DNA from: Lithospermum erythrorhizon
Lineage: Eukaryota > Streptophyta > Magnoliopsida > Boraginales > Boraginaceae
DNA: 64,000 bases
NCBI GenBank assembly: GCA_019722365.1
Contig: JADFUC010000863.1
Span: 1-64,000, forward strand
Direction of reading: 5' to 3'
Shown: positions 28,480 to 40,374 of the stretch, in pieces
Layout of the letters: every line of letters starts with the position of its first letter
Numbering within the stretch: the first letter of the stretch is position 1
Notes under the pieces: generated by a model
Databases searched by the model: none
Told to the model about the DNA's origin: nothing
The model's input: the letters and a program-made list of their open reading frames with translations, nothing else
Made by a program: the position numbers and the translations under genes

Positions 28480-29870
28480 AGCTTCTATGAGTCGCTTCTA
28501 AAATTTTGATGCATGTAATTTTCAAAACACAGTTGCTCACAAACTCCAAGTTTTTTCAACTTCTACACACCAAAAGATTGCCCCTCAGCCGACCGTGATC
28601 CGTCTTCACGTAGATGCGACCAAGCTTCATATGCCACAACTTGAAGTCATGTTATCATTTTCTAACAAAGCAGAGGATGCAATAACATCGTAATTCGTAT
28701 GCAGCATCCCGTATAAAATACAATGTACCCCGCTTAACACCTTTCAGAATCACTCAAAAATCTCTGTAGATATTACTTAATACTCCACCTTCACCCCGCG
28801 AATAAATCAAATCCCCTCTCGGGCTTAGTAGACTCAATTTTAAACTTATCTAGTCATCATCAAAACATGTCATATCATCTCTGTTCAAAACTACTATCAC
28901 GAGTCCAATATTCAAGTAACCTATCCCAACTACTTTACAAACGTAACTGCTATCACAGTTACTACCATCTACTTGCTCAGCAAAGTCAAAACCATTCCCT
29001 CTTAGAACAAATATCATGATAAGACTCTCCGTAATCTCCATCCACACATCGGTAAAATATGTGATATCGCAACTAATGCCATATATCTTCCTCAGATTTG
29101 TACTACTTCCTGCAACAACAACAAGCATTTCGAAAGCGCATTAAATTGCTCCTCGCTATTTTTAGGACAATCGGTTTTCCAAATGTCCTTCTCCTATAGT
29201 AGCCTATTACATCCCCTACTGGGGACCCCGCTTGAATTGTTTCTTATTGCTTCCTTTTTTCCCTTTTTAACAAATTCCTCGATTACTATTGGCTTTTAAT
29301 AACCTTAACAACCCGAGTATCCAAACTAGAACCACTACAATATGTCTCACTTTATGAAATAGTATCTAACTTCTTCCTAGAGTTATAGAATCTTTTACCA
29401 TTTGGTTTATGTATTCCTTTAAAAATTTTCATATGACGCCGGTAAAGAAACTAACATAATTAAGGTAGTATCTCGATCATCAACATAAATATCAATATTA
29501 CACAAAATCAGTATCGTGATTATAGCTATCTTAAGCTGTCTCTTAAGGCCAGATTCTCAAGATAGGCAAGTCAACAGACGTTGTTTCGTGAACAACTTAG
29601 TTAAACTTCTAGTCACATATAGATTTTCCAAATAGCCCACAATCACACCTGTCTCCGCTTAGGAAACTTCCGCACAATCTCCTGCAGACATAACAAGAAC
29701 GCTGAGCGTAGTTTCTCTCCCACAGTTAATCCCCAATTTTCCGAACCGGCCAGAAGATCTATAGGTACCGTATCCCCCTCTCTTCAATAATAATTCCCCA
29801 ACTTTTATTTGCCATGTAATTCTAAACGTTTGCTTCCCATTAAACTTATCTACTTCCAAACCTTACCACC
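28480..29870 (-). pseudogene. Copia gag to integrase start, outer element
   Basis: Minus-strand pieces in order: near 29859-29780, VDKFNGKQTF, then W.IKVGELLL, the N-terminal copia gag region. Near 28660 is LWHMKLGRI, the GAG-pre-integrase motif. Near 28570 is FCEQLCF, part of the integrase zinc-finger zone. There is no usable ATG and the frames are broken throughout. The 28.7-29.6 kb part should hold the gag C-terminus and protease but shows no clear motif. Confidence 0.7.
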
Positions 29871-29883
29871 CATCGCCTTGGCA

Positions 29884-29900
29884 GATTCAGATCCGAAATT
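29884..29900 (-). other. Degenerate primer-binding site, outer element
   Basis: Minus-strand AATTTCGGATCTGAATC lies where a plant copia element has the initiator-Met tRNA site (TGGTATCAGAGC). Several positions differ. It sits between the LTR end and the gag start, so position supports it more than sequence does. Confidence 0.4.
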
Positions 29901-30434
29901 GAGCACTACTGTTTATAACTACTTTCTAAAACAAGCGATCACAGACCACGTGAAACGACGCTTACGCAAGAATAACACCAGACTTTAACGCTGCATCCCT
30001 GAATCTACGCTAGATTCAATCCACCCGCAGAAAGCAATTTAAAATTTCACTATGAACACCCGAAGAAACAGATTACAGATTGAAAGTAACACTTCATTCC
30101 TGTGACACAGATTAGTACATCTATTGTGAATAATTTGGTATTATTAACTATTCTATAACCCTAAACCGTATATGTAGCTTTCCCCTATATCGACGTTTAC
30201 GTTATTAAACGATTCAGAAATGAATTGAAATCTATTCTAAACCGCACAAAAATATCCGGTGTCTGGGAGTGTCACACCAAGACAAGTTCCGATTCTCCGA
30301 GACGTTCCTCCGATCACCTTTGATTTCGTTGACCTCGTCGGCCTTCTAACTTCCGATTAAGTCCCGATCTCACTGCTTCCAAGAATGATATACTGCTCTC
30401 GTATATATACGTGCCCGGAAGACAATATTCAACA
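29900..30434 (-). repeat. 5' LTR of outer copia element
   Basis: On the minus strand it starts TGTTGAATATTGTCTTC at 30434 and runs about 535 bp. It matches the 3' LTR at 10210-10607 in direct orientation. The 30435 side is ordinary DNA leading into the LPXA gene 420 bp away, so the whole nest lies immediately upstream of that gene. Confidence 0.7.
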
Positions 30435-30854
30435 TCATAAATAATTTATTCCATTTTCCAAGAAGAAATGGTAGCATTTGGTTTATGGTAAAATTATTGT
30501 TGATCGCCATCAACTAAGAATTGGTTTTAGAATTTTTTATTTTTATAGAATGGAAATTCGTTTAGGTTCGAGAATTGTGATTTGGCAAACGACTTCATAG
30601 CACACAAACAAATTCGATTTATAATTGATTTTTGTATTTTGAAATTACCATAGATTTGTTTTGGTTTATATTATTATCATTTAATCAGAATCGGATAATT
30701 ATCAGATTGTTTCGGATTACTCAATTAGAATCCGGTTTTAATGATTTTCGGGAAATTTCGAGTCCATTATTGAAATCGAGTACGGAACTGGTATGTTCTT
30801 TCATTAAGTTCACTACAAGAGTGAAAAAAAAGCATCGAACAAATCTTGTAGAGC

Positions 30855-30936
30855 ATGTCCAGTGGTCTTGTTCATCGTCTCTCTGCAACTACCTGCAGAG
30901 GCTTCAGTCTCCTCCGCTTCTTCTCTCCTCTAACCA
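30855..30936 (+). CDS. LPXA: LPXA exon 1, mitochondrial targeting leader
   Basis: The ATG at 30855 opens 27 codons beginning [17 protein letters not shown] and continuing with LLRFF. They are rich in Arg and Ser with no acidic residues, as expected of a mitochondrial presequence. A donor is read at ACCA|GTTATT (a weak match). The exon ends in phase 1, which joins correctly in phase to the acceptor TTTTTTTGCAG|ATGC at 31432. The choice of this exon is inference from composition, phase and position; no homology was available to test it. Confidence 0.6.
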
Positions 30937-33900
30937 GTTATTACCATACATTTTATATCTTTTTATTATTTAGTTTTGAATTTTAATAGTCAACTTTTTA
31001 ATATTTATACGAAGTAATATTGTATACCTGCATATGTTCGTGGTTGATATAAATATTCGGTATGATACTTGTTTCAGTACTTAATCAATGTATTTGTTTT
31101 TTCATCAAATTTATCATTAAATTACTTTTAATTATATTATAAAAAAACAATATTATAAAATATTTTAGAATAAAACAATTTATATTATACTGAAAATGAA
31201 AATTTCAATTAAAATGATTAGAGAAAAGGTCAATTATGATAAAAAGTTTATTTGAATTGTTATATACTTTAATGTGTTTTGATATGGTATTTTTTATTCA
31301 AATTAATGTTATGCGTGTCAATTAAAATGTTTATGACTGTTGATTTTAGACAATGTTTCTGGGATGTGGGTAGTTTTTATTTCAGAATTTTATTAACTCA
31401 AGAAAATTAAAGTTTGGATTTTTTTTTGCAGATGCTCTTGTGAAGGCTAAAGAAAGAGATACACCTTGAATCAAAACATGGCTTAGTTCATTAATGCTGT
31501 TGTACATCCCCGACATCTTAGGTCAGAGATTCAGCTTATTAATTGTGTCCCAAAAGATCACTGTTAATTTTGTATTAGGTTGAGATTTTTATTCTCAACT
31601 AATTTTGTATATGAATCCACTGTTTCAATTTTGTATATGACAATATCTTGTAAAAAGTACTTTTATTAAGGAAGTTGATTAATGGCACATTATTTATCAA
31701 AAATACTTATGAGCGATGGGCGAAAATTACTTTATTAAGCCGACAAAAGTAAAATCTCAAATATAAAAGTTTCTAGATTGAATCAGATACTATTATAAAC
31801 TAAAAGTAAAATTGGTGGTTACTTGATCAATTAAATTGAAACGGAAGGAGTATATAATACTACCTCCATCTCAGAATGATGGTGTATTTTGAATTCAATG
31901 GTTAAAATTAACTAATTTTGCGGTCTTAGATAGTGCACATAACTTTTATAAGTCGGCCATTTTAATTCAGAAGCAGACAATCTTTTTGAATATGGAGGCA
32001 CTATGTATGAAGAAATGTATAGTGATTGCAGTTGAATTTGAACCTCTTTGTGCTATTAGATAGTATGTATTTTCTACATTGTTGACTATGTTGAGTGTCT
32101 TCTAAATGAGTTCCATTCATTATTTTTTTTTGAAGAGTTCTTGAAGGAAATTAATTGCATTTGTTAGAATTATAATCCGATATTTGGAGAAGTTACGCAC
32201 CTTTTTTGTTCAGAATGGCTGTAAACAATTCCACATTTGGTTTTATGCATTTTGCTTAAATGTATAAGCGTCACCTTTCATGTTGTTCCTCTCAAAAGAT
32301 TCATTTCAATTTTCATATCCCTATTCTTAGTTTGTTATTTCATCAATTATTTTGGAGGTGCTGAAATTTTATGCCATCTTAGGGTGTTTCTATTGGTCCA
32401 TTTTGTGTAATTGGTCCCACGGCAAAGCTAGGGAATGACTGTCAGCTGTACCCTGGTAGCAATATTTTTGGGAACACCGAATTGGGGGATAACTGTATAT
32501 TAATGAGGTGATATCAAATCATAGTTTCCAGAGTATTCAAGTTTATGTCTTCTCCTTCAGTTTATTAAAAAACATGCAACTTATTTGGCTGGCAGTGGCG
32601 CTGTAATTGGAGAGGATATTCCTGGATATACAATCATAGGGTGCAATAATGTCATTGGGCGATATTCTGTGGTTGGTGTTAAATGCCAAGATTTGAAATA
32701 TAAGGTACCTTTCTTCAACCGTTTTAATTAAAATATACATGCTAATATTGGTAGGCAGGCTGCAGGAGTAAAGTAAATGACATATGAACTGTCAATGCCA
32801 ACTTGGTGCTGAAATGGTTTAAGAGTGTTTCTGTTTCATGATATATTTATTATACCACCTATCGTCGATTCGTTGTCTGTGCATTTTGTTTTCATCTTTG
32901 TGCTAAAAGGTGTCTCAAAATCCAATCTAAAGATGTTTTTATTGCTTATGCACTAAAGAACAGCTTGATTCTATTCGTTGTCAAGTTCTCTTCTTGTATT
33001 CTCCCCTTAATTAATTACTTTCAAGCTAACACATAGCTTGGTCTTATTCGTTCACTAATCTATTTTTATTTCCGGTTTGTGTTGCTTATTCAGCTGGAAT
33101 ATTTAGTCAATCTTGATAATCATCGTCTTTTATTCTTATTACTTGTTTCAGGCAGGAACTGAGTGCTTCCTTGAAATCGGTGACAACAATGATATCAGAG
33201 AATATACGTCCATTCATCGTTCTTCAAAGCCAAATGATAAAACTGTATGAACTTTTGATATGTGTATTTTCTTAAGCAATCAATTCATAGGATTGAGAGG
33301 AATTGTTAAGAATTATCGGTTCAGGTTATCGGAGATAACAACCTTATTATGGGATCTTGTCACATCGCTCATGATTGCAAAGTGGGAAACAACAATATAT
33401 TTGCTAACAATACTCTTATAGCAGGCCATGTTGTTGTGGAGGTGGGTCTTCTTCTCTTTTAGTAAGTGACTTGAGTATGGATCTGTTGACGTAGAACTGA
33501 GTTCTTAATCTTCTCGTGTGTAGGATTATGCCCACACTGCTGGAGCTACTGCAATTCATCAATTTTGTCATATCGGTTCCAATTCATTCATTGGTGGTGG
33601 TGCTGTGGTAAAGCTTTATTTTCTTCTGGATACCTTTTTTTGCTGCAGATCTATTCCTTTCATGCATATAGATGATTACTACTCCGTATTTACTAGTGCA
33701 AGTGAACCTGCTTTGCTGCCATATATATCAAGCTCATGTAGTATCTGTAGTGAATGTGTTAATGGTGGGTTAGGATAATTCAAACATGCCCTCTTTTCTT
33801 TCTTTTTTTGTTTTGTTTTCTCTATGATTACCGAAACCTGAAAAATAAATAGCATAATATTTTTTTAATGCAAGGCTGACCGTGTGTCCTAGAACAATTT

Positions 33901-34779
33901 AATCTTCAATAGTACAAAAAGATTGCTTCTATTATCTCTGTTATCTTCTTATTATTATATGAATCTGTAGTTTATCATATCTGAACCTTCTTTTGAATGC
34001 TGAAGGTTTCACAAGATGTTCCAAGGTACACAATGGTCTCTGGGGACAGAGCTCAATTACGTGGCTTAAATCTAGAAGGTTTGCGTCGCAGTGGGTTTTC
34101 AGCCACCGAGGTCTGTATTCAACACATTTATTAAATGATAACATTTGATGAATTACATCAAAGAATAACACTGCTTTCTGGATGGTATGATGCATATGTT
34201 CACATTAGGGCAATTAATTTGCTGTATGGATGATAGATACGAGGTCTATCATTCCTTTACCTATTTCTCAATAATTATACCGATTAAGCATTTTTTATCA
34301 GCGGTATTATTAATTACCTATTTTTCCTAAAATTCAGTAAGATTTTTTAACTTTCAAAATATGTGGTAACTTGTATGAGTACTTTACATTAAACTAATAG
34401 CAGAATAGTCACTGTGTTTCCTTCTATAGATATATAAGGAGTGTATCTTTTGTTTATAACTTACCAATTTTGTACTACAAATCATGACAATGATCCAGGT
34501 GAGAAGTCTCAGAGCAGCTTATAGAAAGCTATTTATGCCAACTAAAGTAGATTCTGGAAGCATCAAGGATCGTCTCACTGAAATAGTATTTTCCTGCCTT
34601 TCTCTGAGCAAATGATTGCCTGCAAAAATAGCTGGAACTTGATATTTGGTACTTTTCAGGAACAAAATGAAGAATATACTGCTGCTCCAGCTGTTCTTTC
34701 CATGATAAAATCAATACGAGATTCATTACAAGAAGATCGTCGTGGAATTTGCAAGTTCAGATCCTGGAGTGGGTTATAA
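30855..34779 (+). CDS. LPXA: Mitochondrial UDP-GlcNAc acyltransferase LPXA (exon 2 damaged)
   Basis: Encodes the plant LpxA, which moves an acyl chain from acyl-carrier protein to UDP-N-acetylglucosamine, the first step of lipid A-type synthesis in mitochondria. Exons: 30855-30936, about 31432-31526, 32383-32507, 32596-32704, 33152-33244, 33325-33441, 33524-33607, 34006-34110, 34499-34585 and 34660-34779 (TAA). Exons 3-10 give 840 nt in one continuous frame with GT-AG junctions. Visible features are left-handed beta-helix hexapeptide repeats ([20 protein letters not shown]), the catalytic-His segment CHIAHDC in exon 6, [17 protein letters not shown] and the C-terminal helical part with [12 protein letters not shown]. 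The predicted size of about 335 residues fits the family. Exon 1 encodes an Arg/Ser-rich leader. Exon 2 has three frame changes, so the annotated chain is not continuous there (see its own entry). Confidence 0.85.
31432..31526 (+). pseudogene. LPXA: LPXA exon 2, frame-disrupted
   Basis: After a good acceptor the frame opens as [12 protein letters not shown] and then hits TGA at 31467. The family-like sequence continues one frame later as ESKHGLVH (from 31468), stops at TAA (31492), resumes in the third frame as NAVVHP (from 31493), and changes frame again to DILGQ (from 31512). This matches the LpxA N-terminal pattern (IHP.AVVHP.A.LG.G), interrupted by three shifts, each of the same sense (+1, or loss of 2 bases). 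The base after GGTCAG is AGAT rather than a GT donor. It is either real decay of the gene or a local consensus error. Confidence 0.6.
31690..32010. repeat. Stowaway-like MITE ends in LPXA intron 2
   Basis: Two MITE-like termini meet at 31849-31865: one ends ACGGAAGGAGTATA, and another starts TACTACCTCCATCTCAGAA. The second could run to about 32010 (ATATGGAGGCACTA), but its inverted end matches poorly. Intron 2 is otherwise AT-rich. Presence is likely; the boundaries are uncertain. Confidence 0.4.
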
Positions 34780-37200
34780 CATATGAAGTTATGAAATCAT
34801 GTTATTGTGGAAAATACATGCAAAAGAACATCTGTTTAGCCTTTTTGCGTAACATGTTTCACATATGCTTGGGCACGAACAAAGTCGGGATGTTTTTATA
34901 ATAACCACTGATTCTCTTCTACCATCTTTCCCTGTTATTCTATTTTCTTTGCAAATTTACTTGTGCATTCTGAATTGCGAAAACGTGTCTATTTTCCGGC
35001 AAATTCTTGTTCCAGTCCATCATGAATATCTCGTGTGAATTTTATGACTCCATGAGTAATTGTTCTCAGCTTTTGAAGTTTTGCTCGTTGAAGGATTATT
35101 TGGTGGCATATTGATGCTCTACTTAATGTCACCAAAGTGTTGTGCATATGAACATTTGTCAACATAAAGTGCAAGTCTAGTATTATCATATTGTACGCAT
35201 AAATATACTGCATCTGTCCCGATTTGAGTTGGAATTTACATGTTATCATATGATTAGATTGTACTACATAAATATATGACCTCCATTGTAATTTAAGTGG
35301 CTTTTTTTCTCTGATTCCTAAAACTATGTCTCATTTAATATTTTTTCATTATCTGTCCAAATGTGATCCATGAGAAGGGAGGGAAACTTGGCAAATGCAA
35401 CGAAATTGTATATTACTGAACATGTGATTAACAATCAGAATGTGACGAATTAGTGATACTCCATCCAGTTTTTATTTGTTGACACTTGACAGAAACTATG
35501 ATGTAAGCTTTAGCTTGGTCCCTGATGACCTTGCTCTGTCTCCTAGTCCAAGCTCCGGTATATGAACTCTTCGCCTGACTTGTACAAATGTGAGCCGAGA
35601 TGAGCTGAGCTTCTCCTCTCAGCTCATGATCCTTCATGATACCAAAACCTAAATGAAGAAACTCATCAAGTTGTTGGAATTGCTTTACATGGCAGAAGAG
35701 GCAAGAAAAAAGTTTCCTGAGATCTCATCGGATATAAAGAGGACAGTATATAATGATGTTTCATTCTTGTTGAATTATACGGAGTACCTTTTTGCATGGG
35801 GTCTCAGGAAAGAGCTGAGCAAAGCAATCCAAAGCACTGCCTATATCCTATCTATCACATACACTTTTTTGTCCTATGGCCACTTTAACAGTGGTTGTTG
35901 CTTGCAGTATTGGACAATCAAAGATTAAAAGACCATTCTTATTTAAAAAATGAAATCTTAGATTAGGGTTTGAAGTAGTCTTAGGGGTCGGGTCACACTT
36001 AATCTGGAGCCAACTCGTGAGATCACACTCTAAAATTATTCATCTTAGAGTTTTGACTCTTGTTTTCATTTTCATTAGTTGATAAGTTAGTCTCTTTCTA
36101 TCTTGAAAATTTAACTTTACTAGTTTATCTCATATTTTTTGAACCCGTTGTTGAAGTAGTCTTATCCTACATGATAAAGTACTTACAACGGATGGAGTTA
36201 AAAATAGGATTAATGAGCTATATTCATTGCAAAATTGGGCGTTTAACCTATTATTTGACTAAGCTCAACCCCTATTCAAGTTAGCTCACTATCAAGTCGA
36301 GTTGAAGAACCAAACCAATAGATATCAGGACCGAGCTCTACCCGATGGCAGTAGGCCATTTGGGAGAGGTAACATGTAACAGTAGTTGCCATCTTTTTGT
36401 GAGGCTTTGGTTGGTGTATGATTTTTGAGCTTTGAATAGAATCTCTGCTTTTAATTTATGTTGCTATACTTGATATTGGTCTCTATCTTTAAATGTCTTA
36501 AATGCGTTGTCATAAAAAAATGTCTCAAATTCGTTGAGGAACATGAACCAAACTTTGAGTAGTGTATATGCTTTGCGGCCTGCATGGAAGATATATGTCT
36601 CCACAAATGCTACTTGTTCTATGATAGATAGTGCTCAATTTGTCATGAAATATATAGTTGAATGGAATTAATCACTCACTATTTTGATTCATGGATCAAT
36701 CATAGCCTCTAATTTAGAGGTTCTCGATTAGGGTTTTTAAAGATTAAGAACTATGAAACATTTTTTTCTTAACTTGGTATTTGTCGTTGCAAGAACTTGA
36801 ACCGGAGGCCTGGTCAAGTAATATTCCATGATCACTAGACTAATTAACCATAATAGTTCTCTTAAAACATTTCTAATAAATTTTTGGTTACTATATTTTT
36901 TTTTGTAATTCATAATGTATGTGTTTAATCAAACTGATTTAAGAAATATCAGTATTGGAAAAATGATGAGTGGCTACAGGAAAAATAAACTGTTGTAAAA
37001 TAGTGGTAATTAGGTAACGGGGGTATGTCATGCACTTTCTGCGGCGGGTGCCGCATGAAACCAGTTTCAAAAATTCTAGCTCGAGTATTGCAATAAGTTC
37101 ACAACGAATTGGTTATCCGCTTTAAGTTGCCAATGGATTTGCATAGAGTTTGAAAGACAATAATTAACTTAATTTTTTTAAGTTTTATCTTTGGTCATTG
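34780..37200. other. Intergenic DNA downstream of LPXA
   Basis: Mostly AT-rich, non-repetitive sequence. One ATG-started open frame of 91 codons on the plus strand (35653-35928, starting MKKLIKLLELLYMAEEA, with mixed charged and hydrophobic residues) looks more protein-like than its surroundings, but I recognise no family. It could be an isolated exon, a gene relic or chance. No other gene is seen. Confidence 0.4.
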
Positions 37201-37204
37201 CAAA

Positions 37205-38480
37205 AATGTGGCACTTTGTTTGACCTAACAATTCAAAAACGACGTCGTATGATTTTTTAACATTTCAAATTTCCTTTAATCTAGGTTTGTTGTAATGCCG
37301 TTACATGCAATCATAACTATTGCGATGAAACCCTCATCAGCAATCGATTTACAACGACTTTGGAAACGGGCTTCATAAGACTTGTTTCAAATTATGAAGT
37401 ACGTTCCAAATTTGTTGCAGATCCGTGGTAATAATTGATTTGTTCTGCAAATTAATTGATAATAACAAGTTCTTAACAAAGTTATCACACATTATGTACA
37501 TTTTTTTTTATTAACATGGATTAATAATACATGTAAGAATTAAATATGTTTTCTTCTCTTCATCTATTTAAAATGTGATAGGACATTAGTAGTTAACATA
37601 TTATCTTTCTTTCAAGTTACTAAGATTTATGATGTTTTCTTGCCGATAAATGATTTGAATTGCTACTTGCATAACAAGTAATGATAAGACTAAATTACGT
37701 TTCAATTTGTAACATCAAATTCCATGAAGTACACAGATTGTGAAACTAATACTAAACCCTCCTTACAACGGTTTTGTAGCAGTTTAGCAATGAAATCCTA
37801 ATCAACAATGGGTTTACCATGACTTTGGCAACGATTTCATAAGACTCGTTGTAAATTTGTTGCAAATTCGTGGTAATTATTAATTTATCCTTCAAAATTA
37901 ACAAGAAGAAGTTCATAACAAAGTTATTATACAATATGTGCATTTTCTTCATTAACATGAATAATAAATATATGTAAGAATTAAATATATTTTATTCTCT
38001 TCATGTATTTAGAATGTGATAACATGTTAGTAGTTAGCATATTATGTTTCTTCAGGTTACTAAGATTTTGTGATATTTCTTCATCGATAAATGATTTGAG
38101 TTGTTCGTTACATAACATATAATGATAATACTAAATAACATTTCAATTTATAACATCAAAATTTTATGAAGCACAAAGATTGTGATAGCAACACCAAACC
38201 TTGCTACAACGATTTTGCATTAGTTTAGCAACAAAATCCTAATCAGCAATGGGTTTACCACGACTTTGGCAACGGGTCTCACAAGGCTCGTTTTGCATAT
38301 CCATGGTAATAATTAATTTATCCTTCAAAATTAACAATAAGAAGTTTTGACAAAGTTGTTATTATACAATATGTGAATTTTCTTCATTAACATGGATGAT
38401 AGATACACGTAAAAATTAAATGTGTTTTCTTTTCTTCATTTGTTTAGAATGTGATAGCACGTTAGTAGTTAGCAACAAGA
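37205..38480. repeat. Three tandem copies of a ~440-bp unit
   Basis: Landmark GTGATA before ACATTAGTAGTTA-type sequence lies at 37575, 38016 and 38451, giving periods of 441 and 435 bp. Each copy also has CAACGACTTTGG or a close variant, a CGTGGTAATAATTGATT-type segment and ATTAACATGGAT. The first copy is the most diverged from the others; the second and third agree well. There are no coding motifs. The unit's source is unknown. Confidence 0.85.
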
Positions 38481-38669
38481 AAGCCTTGAGCTTGAAGTGC
38501 TTTGATCAAGAAGTAACCTCCCAGCTGCAATGTTAACTTTGTAATAAAATGATATTTAAATTTTCTATATGAAGTATGTAATTATGATATCATGACAAAT
38601 TACAAGAAAATCAAATTAAAAATTTGTATTAGAAATTAAAAATATCAATTAAAATGAATCGGGTGACTA

Positions 38670-39030
38670 GTTCGTTTATTGATAAAGATTTTATGGGGTT
38701 CCACTGTAAAACCAATTAACAATAGAGGGAGTAGCTCAAGACTTTATATATACACCCGGAAGGACATCGAACACCGATGGCGGGCGTGTTACATCGATAC
38801 TTTCTCCCTCCGTATAGCACAGGTTTACATAGGCCCCGTCGACATAGTTACAATCTTGGGGCGATCCACATCGGACCACATCAATTGGACATGGTTACAT
38901 ACCTGACTCTAATATCATGATAAGACTGTATAAAATTTTATTCTAAAACCAACTAGCAATAGATGGAGCAACATAAGACCTTATATATACTAATATGCAC
39001 ACCTTATATATACACCGGAGGGACATACAA
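38670..39030. repeat. Imperfect duplication ~260 bp apart
   Basis: The block TAAAACCAATTAACAATAGA with GGGAGTAGCTCAAGAC and TTTATATATACACC (38706-38756) recurs in altered form at 38944-39025 (CTAAAACCAACTAGCAATAG, CTTATATATACACCGG). This may be an eroded LTR or MITE pair, but I cannot assign it. Confidence 0.4.
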
Positions 39031-39339
39031 TTTTGGATGTGTTAATTACATCTAACATTTATTTATGGCTAGTATATTGCTAGATCGATTTTCATATCGT
39101 CATAGCGAAATTATTCTTAATTTCTTTTAAACCCTTTTAATCAAACTATTTTTCATCACAATTTTAACTATCAATAATAGAATATTTTCGTTATTTCATT
39201 ATTCCAAATAAAAAGGATAATATTCTATCATTAGTAACCAATATTACAATTAAAAATCATAAAATAAAAGAGTTATAAATGAAATTAAGAAAAAGTACTA
39301 CGGCTATATAAAAATGGATTCTTCTTAACAATCTGAAAA

Positions 39340-39480
39340 GAAAGAATTTTTATTATTTATTTAAGGTGTACAAAAATAAAACCCTTTGTAGGGAAAAATT
39401 CCTTAGTGTACAAATTTTATCAACTTCGAAGAGGATGCATTTGTCCAAACTATGGATCCCTAAGTGTTTGAGATATTGAA
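39340..39480. repeat. Direct repeat flanking the gypsy remnant, left copy
   Basis: It shares TTTTATTATTTATTT, GAAAAATTCCT, CGAAGAGGAT, TTGTCCAAACTATGGATCC and GAGATA.TTGA.C with 44830-44965 in the same orientation, 5.49 kb away. This could be part of an LTR or a repeated internal segment of the gypsy element between them. The similarity is limited to about 140 bp. Confidence 0.6.
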
Positions 39481-40374
39481 CAGGCGTGTATTCTTTGTGA
39501 CATAGCGGCTTAGTAGTCAGAATAACCATGTCCGGCTTTAGAACTTCTTCTTTGGACATGATGAGATATGTTCACGATTGACATAGCGGCTTAGTAGTCG
39601 GGGCGGTCTCTATTCAAATGGATATTCGTACATTGAATATCTAGAGGCATTAATAGTTTGCGTGTTTTAGTAGAAAGATCCTCAAAATTTCATGAAGATG
39701 TATTTCTTCTTGAACAGGCAACTCTACCCGGGGAATCTTCGTTATACGTATTGAACACCCTTAAGCTACTGGAACCTTAATCCTTTGAGTTTTAGAGATA
39801 GTGTTTGAATATAAAGGTGGAGTTTTGCTTCCTCCTTAGTATTATTTGCATCTCGTAGAATTGCAATTCCATTATTTCACCTCATGTCCAGGTTACTCTA
39901 GGCGGGGTAGAAGCTTTAATTCGTCTACTTAGTCGATAGAGTGTGGAGTGTAACGGGGCTTGAAGCGGCGTCAATTTGTCCCTATCTTAAGCCGTCACTT
40001 AGATACGTGTTCGAAATTTTAGCATCATGTTCTTGAACCTAGTCCGGGCCCAATCTAGGTGCTTTAGCGGCATAACCCTTTCTTGTGATTGCGGCTTCAC
40101 TTGAGGAGCCTCGGCAGTAGTCTTGAGAAGTTACTTGTTGATGTAGACTTGTGCCATGTCAACGCCGGACTGGTTGAGACATCCGCATGTTTGTACATAT
40201 TGCATAGTTGTGTTTGGCTATCTTTTAGCTCAAACTTTTGTGGGACAACATTGATGTTGTTTTAGGTTATGGTTGCGCTTGATATGTATCAAGCTGCCTA
40301 CATACCCCAAGGGTCGTCCCTTGGGGATCAAGCCAAACGTAGTTCAGGGGGTTACGGCAGCTTTATCCTTATAT

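Larger units (their letters stand above)
10210..30434 (-). mobile_element. Outer Ty1/copia element, split by two nested insertions
   Basis: A decayed minus-strand copia retrotransposon. Reading down the minus strand: 5' LTR (30434 to about 29900), degenerate primer-binding site, gag (about 29860 to 29640), pre-integrase and integrase start (28700 to 28480), an interruption, the rest of integrase (19880 to about 19100), reverse transcriptase (18724 to 17990), RNase H (17830 to 17680), a second interruption, a polypurine tract (10622 to 10608) and the 3' LTR (10607 to about 10210). The gag, INT, RT, RNase H order is that of copia. The broken integrase resumes on the far side of the 19.89-28.48 kb insertion, which is the main support for nesting. 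All frames are broken, so this is not an active element. Confidence 0.75.

Noticed and set aside
28478..28520. Primer-binding-like sequence after the right LTR of element 3, suggesting it is a 5' LTR
   Set aside because: The stretch is better explained as minus-strand integrase of the outer copia (FCEQLCF and onward), and a polypurine tract precedes the LTR, so this is a 3' LTR.
31501..32383. Normal splice of LPXA exon 2 at the AG|GTCAGA site (31521)
   Set aside because: It looks like a good donor, but the resulting phase puts exon 3 out of frame, so it does not rescue the reading frame.
36780..36845. tRNA-like wording (GAACTTGAACC near GGAGGCC)
   Set aside because: No cloverleaf with proper acceptor and anticodon stems can be drawn. 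It looks like transposon-related sequence.
37205..38480. CRISPR-like or prokaryotic repeat array
   Set aside because: The units are about 440 bp and diverged, without regular short repeats and spacers, and the DNA is plant nuclear.
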